Assembly: GCA_038216025.1 (NCBI GenBank)
Contig: JBBQQK010000035.1
Span: 1 to 9,845 of the forward strand
DNA from: JBBQQK01 sp038216025
GTDB lineage: Bacteria > Patescibacteriota > UBA1384 > XYA2-FULL-43-10 > 1-14-0-10-43-13
Direction: 5' to 3'
DNA: 9,845 bases
A program made the translations under genes and the position numbers. Positions 6,130 to 9,845 of this stretch are shown here, piece after piece. The notes below the pieces were generated by a model that worked only from the letters and a program-made list of their open reading frames with translations, ran no database searches and was not told the DNA's origin. Each line of letters opens with the position of its first letter. The stretch's first letter is position 1.

Positions 6130-6894
6130 ATGTATAAATTTATTGAACCTTTTGGTATCAATGTGTATGGGGCAACGCTTGGCGAGACGTGGCTTAGTCT
6201 GGTGCAAGCAACTCTCGACAAAGGCGAAATTTGCTCCGACGAAGGAAGACTAAGAGCGGCTATTAGAAACGTAAGGGTTCGCACAGATAGCCAGAAACTT
6301 CCAGACAAGCTGATTAAGAAATTCGGTAATAAAGAAAATCTTCGGCATATTTTAGAACTTACTTTCAATAATGAAGATATGTTCGATGTTGATATAATAC
6401 CAAGTTTTACTCCAAGAGAAAAAAAGAGTTATTGGTACAGAATCAAAGAAGGAAGAATGATTGATTTTGTTGTGGCCAGATTAAGCGAAATTCCAGAAAG
6501 CAAGAAGGCTGTAATCGTATTTCCGACTTGGGACGACTATAAAGCAGTGCTTGAGTCTCCGAGAGATGATTATTTGCCTTGCTTGGTTTCAATTCAATTC
6601 AGAATGCAACCGATAAAAGACGGATGGATTTTAGACACCATATTTAATGCTCGTTCGATTGACGCTTTTCAAAAATCTTATGCCAATCTTTGGGCTATAG
6701 CCAAACTTTCGGAAATTGTGGCAGAGAAAATTTGTGAAAACCGAAAAGAAAAAATTATTGTCGGTTCATTAGACGGAGTGATAACCGACGCTCATATTTA
6801 CAAAGAAACTTTCGATTTGGCTCGAAAAACAATAGCTGACTGGTACAAATTTGAAACAGAACAATTAAGAAGAAAAAAGGTTGTGAATGTATAA
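6130..6894 (+). CDS. Thymidylate-synthase-like pyrimidine C5-transferase (archaeal type)
   Basis: A 254-aa ThyA-fold protein, closest in feel to the divergent methanogen thymidylate synthases. Such enzymes transfer a one-carbon unit to C5 of a pyrimidine nucleotide. Visible residues: nucleophile C151 in 'LPCLVSIQF', then R175, S176 and D178 in 'ARSIDAF', N186 exactly 11 residues after R175 as in E. coli ThyA, and 'HIY' (222-224). Asn at that position marks uracil rather than cytosine substrates in the family. Departures: the paired phosphate-binding Arg of the other subunit are Lys (K125, K126 in 'PESKKAV'), the YGxxWR segment is altered to 'SYWYRIKEG', and only about 30 residues follow 'HIY', so the usual C-terminal closing tail is short. 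The start follows AGAGG. It is first in a four-gene operon and overlaps the next gene by 8 nt. It could be an ordinary dTMP synthase or make another modified base. Confidence 0.8.
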   Translation: MYKFIEPFGINVYGATLGETWLSLVQATLDKGEICSDEGRLRAAIRNVRVRTDSQKLPDKLIKKFGNKENLRHILELTFNNEDMFDVDIIPSFTPREKKSYWYRIKEGRMIDFVVARLSEIPESKKAVIVFPTWDDYKAVLESPRDDYLPCLVSIQFRMQPIKDGWILDTIFNARSIDAFQKSYANLWAIAKLSEIVAEKICENRKEKIIVGSLDGVITDAHIYKETFDLARKTIADWYKFETEQLRRKKVVNV

Positions 6895-7753
6895 ACTTAT
6901 GAACAATCAATCTGGAAGATTTAAAATTACGGACAAAGACAACGAAGATGGTGCTCTTCTCAAGCAACTCGATAAAATCTTTATCAGCAAGAGAGGTTAC
7001 GTTGCAAAAATGCCTCAAAAAGGTTCAGTAGTGGTCGCTTGTATGTCTGGCGGTCTGGATTCAACTGCAAACTTAGCGATTTTGATGGAAGAATACGGTT
7101 ATAAAGTTTTTCCGTTCTTTATCAACCGTGGACAATCGGCTTACAAAGAAGAGCGCGCCGCTGTCGATTGGTATGACAAATTATATAAAGAACGCTATCC
7201 TAAACTTTACCACTCGGTGACCGAAATTAGCGTAGCTACGCCAGCCAAAGAATACAAAGATATGTTAAGAGAAACTAAAGACGCAATGACCGACGATGAA
7301 CGTTGCAAGAATATCTCATATCCTGCCAGAAACCCAATAATATTTCTCACAGGTATGGAGTTTGCTTACTCACTAAAGTCAAAAGGCAAAGATGTCAAAA
7401 CGGTTTTTGCTTCTCACGTTTCTTCGGACGGTTCATATCATTGTTCTCAGACTTGGACGAGAGGACTTAATCTTCAAATGTGCCAGGTAATGAATGATTG
7501 GGATTGGCAGTTCATCTCCATACCTATCGAAACGGCATTCGGCAATTACTTTGATAAAGATGTCTATATCCAATTTTGCCATGAACACAATATACCTCTA
7601 AAACATACTCAAACATGTGTCAAGAAAGGTACTCCTTGCGGTTCTTGCCCTCCTTGCTGGGAGCGCAGAAGGGTATTTAAGGAGCTTGGTTTAAAAGATA
7701 TTGATAATTACCTGAATCCTATGCCTAAAGAGCAACCTCATAGCTATAATTAA
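6887..7753 (+). CDS. QueC-like PP-loop ATPase (7-cyano-7-deazaguanine synthase family)
   Basis: A 288-aa protein. QueC converts 7-carboxy-7-deazaguanine to preQ0 by ATP-dependent amidation and dehydration. Seen here: PP-loop 'SGGLDST' (54-60), 'PARN' (146-149) at the family's conserved RN site, and a zinc-binding set C244, C251, C254, C257 ('CGSCPPC') at the C-terminal position typical of QueC. Differences from canonical QueC: about 45 extra N-terminal residues before the PP-loop, greater length than the usual 220-240 aa, and 'DGSYHCSQTW' (181-190) where QueC normally has a GYPDCR-like segment. The ATG (6887) has AAAGG upstream and lies inside the end of the preceding gene, implying translational coupling. 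No queD, queE, folE or tgt is visible here. QueC-like proteins also occur in defence operons such as Qat (QatC), so the substrate may not be the queuosine intermediate. Confidence 0.85.
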   Translation: MYKLMNNQSGRFKITDKDNEDGALLKQLDKIFISKRGYVAKMPQKGSVVVACMSGGLDSTANLAILMEEYGYKVFPFFINRGQSAYKEERAAVDWYDKLYKERYPKLYHSVTEISVATPAKEYKDMLRETKDAMTDDERCKNISYPARNPIIFLTGMEFAYSLKSKGKDVKTVFASHVSSDGSYHCSQTWTRGLNLQMCQVMNDWDWQFISIPIETAFGNYFDKDVYIQFCHEHNIPLKHTQTCVKKGTPCGSCPPCWERRRVFKELGLKDIDNYLNPMPKEQPHSYN

Positions 7754-7767
7754 AAGAAGGAAATACG

Positions 7768-8343
7768 ATGAACAAAATAATTACTTTGATAACGAGCAAT
7801 TCAAGAAAAGTAGAGAGTTTGCAAAATGCTGTTACTCCTTATGAATACAAAGTTGAAGCCACAAAGATGGAATTTCCAGAGATTCAAGCGAATACTACTG
7901 CCGAAGTCGCTGCTTTTGCCGCAAAATGGATAGCAGATAAAATTAACAAACCTTGTGTAAAAATGGATTCTGGTTTTTTTGTTAAGGAATTCGGCAGTTT
8001 TCCCGGTGTGTATGTTCGTTGGGTAGACGAAGGTCTGGGCATTGAAAGATTTTTCGATATAGTCAAGAACACTGAAAATAAAAAGGCAATGATTACTTGT
8101 TCTGTTGCCTATTGTGAGCCAGGTAGCGAGCCTGTCACATTTTTTGGTAGTGCTCTTGGCTGTGTTCCTGAAAAAATGGGAAGGAAAGGCAGTTTCATTG
8201 ATCGCCTTTTTATTCCTGACGACCATAACCCAAAGAATCTTACTATGGGAGAACTTCGTGAATCGGACTCTGACGCAGTAACCGAGATATGGGGCCGTGC
8301 TGAAAAAGAATTCATCAAGTGGCTTTCAAAGCAAGAAGCATAA
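7768..8343 (+). CDS. Ham1/RdgB-like nucleoside-triphosphate pyrophosphatase
   Basis: A 191-aa ITPase-family protein. Members hydrolyse non-canonical purine NTPs (ITP, XTP and dITP) to monophosphate and pyrophosphate. Family features: N-terminal 'TSNSRK' (9-14) in place of T-x-N-x-x-K, 'EIQ' (38-40), metal-binding 'DSGF' (67-70), 'FPGVYVRW' (78-85) and 'D-RLFIP' (145-150). Departures: the usual GFGYDPIF loop reads 'GSFIDRLFIP', and the C-terminal SHR-K-A motif is replaced by 'ESDSDAVTEIWGRA'. Changes at these nucleotide-contacting loops suggest an altered base preference. The ATG follows AAGGA, 14 nt after the preceding stop. In context it may recycle or police a modified nucleotide made by the upstream enzymes, or simply sanitise the pool. 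Confidence 0.85.
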   Translation: MNKIITLITSNSRKVESLQNAVTPYEYKVEATKMEFPEIQANTTAEVAAFAAKWIADKINKPCVKMDSGFFVKEFGSFPGVYVRWVDEGLGIERFFDIVKNTENKKAMITCSVAYCEPGSEPVTFFGSALGCVPEKMGRKGSFIDRLFIPDDHNPKNLTMGELRESDSDAVTEIWGRAEKEFIKWLSKQEA

Positions 8344-8354
8344 CACCAAATAAA

Positions 8355-8362
8355 GGGGGTGA
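8355..8362 (+). promoter_or_regulatory. Shine-Dalgarno that decides the kinase start
   Basis: GGGGGTGA, 5 nt before the TTG at 8368. The GTG at 8359 that opens the longer frame lies inside this site and so is unlikely to be used. Confidence 0.6.
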
Positions 8363-8367
8363 GGCGG

Positions 8368-8961
8368 TTGTTTGTATATGTCGGTGGTGTTCCCGCAGTC
8401 GGAAAGACCTCGATAATCCAAGAAGTCGAGAAACTAGCTCATAAACAGAGTATAATCCTCGAACGGACAGTCGGAACAGACATTATGTGTGAACTGGCAG
8501 GCGTTGCAACGGTTGCAGAACTGAGGCAACTACCAGAGGAAACAAGGCGAAAACTTCGTCCTGAAATGAACAGGCGGATATATGAACGAGACCGCCTAGA
8601 CCCTTTAACAATCAGGGTATGTGATGGGCACTTCTGTTTCTTCGACATCAATGGTGAGAATTATGGCAAACGCCAAATTCAACCTTGGGACAAAGAACAG
8701 ATGAAGGCTTACATTGTTGTGTTAGCAAGCACTCAGACTATTCTCCAACGCAGAATACAAGATGGCGCTGGACGACCTGACAGGCAATGTAATCCCGAGT
8801 TCATTAAGCGGGAGCAACAGTTAGAGGTTCAAATTGCAACAAGCCAAGCTCAAGAGCTAGGAATACCGATTGGCTTTTTGGTCAACGGTCGCAAGAAAAG
8901 TGCAGCCGAGGAGGCCGAGCTGCTGCTTTCGCTGATTGGACAATGGGTCAGTCTACCGTGA
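8368..8961 (+). CDS. P-loop nucleotide kinase resembling archaeal adenylate kinase (AdkA)
   Basis: From TTG 8368 it is 197 aa, near the roughly 190 aa of AdkA. Walker A 'GGVPAVGKTS' (6-15) follows a short strand. Further segments match the AdkA layout: 'GTDIMCELAG' early in the NMP-binding region, 'LPEETRRKLRPEMNRRI' as the following helix, a Walker-B-like strand 'IRVCDGHFCF' with the acidic residue and a His, and an Arg-rich lid 'QRRIQDGAGRPDR'. Such enzymes phosphorylate NMP to NDP with ATP. The true acceptor here is unknown and need not be AMP. It is the last gene of the operon, 24 nt after the pyrophosphatase, and its stop codon is part of the terminator stem. The coding sequence looks richer in G+C than the three genes before it, hinting at separate origin. 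Confidence 0.78.
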   Translation: MFVYVGGVPAVGKTSIIQEVEKLAHKQSIILERTVGTDIMCELAGVATVAELRQLPEETRRKLRPEMNRRIYERDRLDPLTIRVCDGHFCFFDINGENYGKRQIQPWDKEQMKAYIVVLASTQTILQRRIQDGAGRPDRQCNPEFIKREQQLEVQIATSQAQELGIPIGFLVNGRKKSAAEEAELLLSLIGQWVSLP

Positions 8962-8998
8962 GGTGAGCAAGAATTCGATTCTGCTCACCTCTTTTTTT
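8960..8998 (+). terminator. Strong intrinsic terminator of the nucleotide operon
   Basis: A 10-bp perfect stem GAGGTGAGCA/TGCTCACCTC (8960-8969 and 8982-8991), continued by GAAT/ATTC (8971-8974 and 8978-8981) after one bulged base, then T7 (8992-8998). The kinase TGA (8959-8961) runs into the first arm. Confidence 0.95.
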
Positions 8999-9137
8999 AC
9001 TTTTGACCTAATTGACAAACAACATCTTCAAGCAATTTGATTGTTTCTTCATATGTTAAAATCTTTAACGCACTCTCATAATTTAGCCACTGGTATTCCG
9101 ATACTTCCACTTGTTGGATTTTAATTATGTATTTATT
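8997..9137 (-). pseudogene. 3' fragment of a Nudix hydrolase gene (Ap4A-hydrolase-like)
   Basis: A 46-codon frame ending in TAA (8999-8997) that reads like the C-terminal end of diadenosine-tetraphosphatase-type Nudix proteins: 'VEVSEYQWLNYESALKILTY' followed by 'EETIKLLEDV', comparable to the family's EY-WL-YEEAL-LLTYEN-KEVL tail. The catalytic Nudix box, which lies upstream in such proteins, is missing. The frame is closed by a TAA (9140-9138), and the right long repeat starts 15 bp further on. The gene therefore appears truncated at its 5' side near the repeat boundary. Its stop overlaps the T-run of the converging terminator. It is almost certainly not functional. Confidence 0.55.
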
Positions 9138-9154
9138 TTAAATCAAAAACACAA

Positions 9155-9491
9155 AAGCTGAAAAATATAAAATAATCCCGTCTCCTTTTTAACCCCAAAC
9201 GGAGCAAAAAAACCTCCTCCCCAACCCTCCTCTTTTTTTGCTCCACAAAATTTGCCACAAAATGTGCGGGCGCTTTTTTACCCCATCACCGAGCTTGCTC
9301 TGGTGTCGGGGCCTCCCCAAACCCTTCCAGCGACCGCACAAAAACACGCCGAGCGAACCCCCGCATTTTGCGGGGTGAGCGAAGGCGGAACATTAAAATT
9401 GCTCTGGAAAATAAGGGTTAAAATTGCTACTATAAAATTACATTGAATTCTGTTCGAAAAAAGTTCGAGCATCGGACAGAACACACCACCA
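9155..9491 (-). repeat. Right copy of the long inverted repeat
   Basis: Reverse complement of 67-374, with scattered substitutions and one 25-bp duplication. Its hairpins correspond to those of the left copy. GGAGCAAAAAAA/TTTTTTTGCTCC (9201-9212 and 9233-9244) is a perfect 12-bp stem around a C-rich 20-nt loop. TGTGCGGGCGCT/AGCGACCGCACA (9263-9274 and 9329-9340) has one mismatch. CCCCGC/GCGGGG is at 9359-9364 and 9370-9375. No gene lies within it. Homology to the left copy stops abruptly after CCACCA (9491). Confidence 0.8.
9393..9428. repeat. 25-bp tandem duplication bounded by TTAAAATTGCT
   Basis: TTAAAATTGCT occurs at 9393-9403 and 9418-9428 in the right repeat copy. The left copy has it once (130-140, reverse complement). 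The arrangement is what replication slippage between 11-bp direct repeats would leave, as a gain on the right or a loss on the left. Confidence 0.75.
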
Positions 9492-9632
9492 TAGCGTATT
9501 TAATTGTTCGGAGACCGCCTCGCGCGGGCTGAAAGCCCGTGCTTCGGCTGGCAATTTGTAGAGTAAATCATAGGGCTTTTCAAAATTTATTTCTAACTTT
9601 CCGTCCAGTAAAATGCGGTTCCTGTGTGACAC
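9492..9632 (-). pseudogene. Possible C-terminal tail fragment of a serine recombinase
   Basis: A minus-strand frame of about 47 codons reading 'ILLDGKLEINFEKPYDLLYK' then 'LPAEARAFSPREAVSEQLN'. The 'K(L)xxxFxKPYxLL' pattern is reminiscent of tails at the 3' ends of serine recombinase genes in CPR-type contigs. No Shine-Dalgarno precedes the GTG at 9632, and a TGA closes the frame shortly upstream. The frame runs into the long repeat, whose edge is at 9491. If real, it is a remnant of an older recombinase gene next to the present one. The comparison is from memory of the pattern only. Confidence 0.3.
9522..9542. other. Strong GC-rich hairpin
   Basis: An 8-bp stem GCGCGGGC/GCCCGTGC (one G-T wobble) around the loop TGAAA. 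No T-run follows, so it is not a standard terminator. It lies between the right repeat and the recombinase gene. Confidence 0.5.
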
Positions 9633-9636
9633 ACAG
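9622..9636. promoter_or_regulatory. Perfect dyad CTGTGTG-A-CACACAG, possible recombinase or operator site
   Basis: Seven-base arms around a single central base, 124 bp upstream of the recombinase start. Large serine recombinases often have their attachment site directly upstream of their own gene, so this is a candidate crossover or operator site, without direct proof. Confidence 0.35.
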
Positions 9637-9663
9637 AAAGCATGATGTATTCATACTTCAGAG

Positions 9664-9713
9664 CCGACGGTTTTATCGCCCTTCGGGCGAATTGGCAAGA
9701 TTTCAATTGTCGG
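9664..9713. other. Nested stem-loop in the recombinase leader
   Basis: CCGAC (9664-9668) can pair with GTCGG (9709-9713). Between them is a tight hairpin TCGCCC-ttc-GGGCGA (9676-9690). It lies about 46 bp before the recombinase start. It may be a regulatory leader, or part of an attachment site. Confidence 0.4.
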
Positions 9714-9759
9714 TGTAATTTCAGAAAGCATTTAATAGACAAAATATAAGGAGGGAAAA

Positions 9760-9845
9760 ATGTTAAAGTATTTCATCTATTGCAGGAAGTCGTCAGAGGA
9801 AGAAGAACGACAAATTTTGTCTATCGAGGCCCAACTCCAAGAGTT
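9760..9845 (+). CDS. Serine recombinase, N-terminal part (runs off the window)
   Basis: Only 28 codons are present, starting at an ATG with AAGGAGGG 4 nt upstream. The sequence 'MLKYFIYCRKSSEEEERQIL' followed by 'SIEAQLQE' matches the start of the resolvase/invertase N-terminal domain: the first strand with 'YxRKSS', where R9 and a nearby Ser (S11 by family alignment) are catalytic, then the 'R-SIExQ' helix. Such proteins cut and rejoin DNA at short attachment sites through a 5' phosphoserine. Whether it is a large integrase-type enzyme cannot be seen. Its position just outside the right repeat suggests it serves or served the mobility of this region. Confidence 0.85.
   Translation, partial: MLKYFIYCRKSSEEEERQILSIEAQLQE

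Noticed and set aside
6126..6368. Minus-strand frames opposite the TS-like, QueC-like and Ham1-like genes
   Set aside because: Antisense shadows of well-supported coding sequences without ribosome-binding sites.
9101..9110. GTG at 9110 as a start of a small real gene from the Nudix fragment
   Set aside because: No Shine-Dalgarno, and the residues match the tail of a larger family, so a truncated gene is the simpler reading.
9252..9484. Open frames on both strands of the right repeat
   Set aside because: Same structured repeat; the frames are not shared with the left copy and have no ribosome-binding sites.

Overview
The window reads as an accessory, mobile-element-rich stretch of a small, AT-leaning bacterial genome. 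The likeliest host is a member of the Candidate Phyla Radiation (Patescibacteria, Parcubacteria-like). This is an inference from three things: the type of serine recombinase starting at the right edge, the many-helix membrane histidine kinase paired with a stand-alone CheY-like receiver, and the archaeal flavour of two nucleotide enzymes. No rRNA, tRNA or CRISPR array is visible. TGA, TAA and TAG all act as stops, so the standard code is used.

Layout. A bidirectional terminator (16-47) is followed by the left copy of a structured repeat (67-374). The same repeat returns in inverted orientation at 9155-9491, so about 8.8 kb lies between two inverted copies. On the minus strand inside are a histidine kinase and receiver pair (2635 to 426), and then, behind a clear terminator, a three-gene operon (4358 to 2745). 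That operon encodes a 69-aa protein, an overlooked 52-aa membrane peptide and a PLP-dependent alpha-oxoamine synthase. It is driven by a perfect TTGACA-N17-TATAAT promoter. An intact IS30-family element (4458-5551), whose ends and target duplication can be read, separates this operon from a ribbon-helix-helix-like gene whose upstream part looks decayed. On the plus strand, a second perfect promoter drives a tight four-gene operon (6130-8961) that ends in a strong terminator: a thymidylate-synthase-like enzyme, a QueC-like PP-loop enzyme, a Ham1/ITPase-like pyrophosphatase and an archaeal-AdkA-like nucleotide kinase. Past it lies a 3' fragment of a Nudix hydrolase gene, cut off close to the right repeat. 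Outside the right repeat come a possible recombinase-tail fragment, a hairpin-rich leader, and the start of a serine recombinase gene (9760 onward, running off the window).

How the genes may work together. The plus-strand operon is the strongest candidate for an undescribed system. It puts a pyrimidine C5-transferase, a 7-deazapurine-type ATP-dependent enzyme, a nucleoside-triphosphate pyrophosphatase and a nucleoside-monophosphate kinase under one promoter, which suggests production or control of a modified nucleotide. The minus-strand side pairs an alpha-oxoamine synthase, the enzyme class that makes CqsA/LqsA-type signals, with a membrane sensor kinase and a receiver. That recalls Cqs/Lqs quorum sensing, but the two units are separated by a terminator, so the link is only a hypothesis. 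The inverted repeats, the IS30 copy, the gene fragments at both edges of the right repeat and the adjacent recombinase all point to repeated acquisition and rearrangement.
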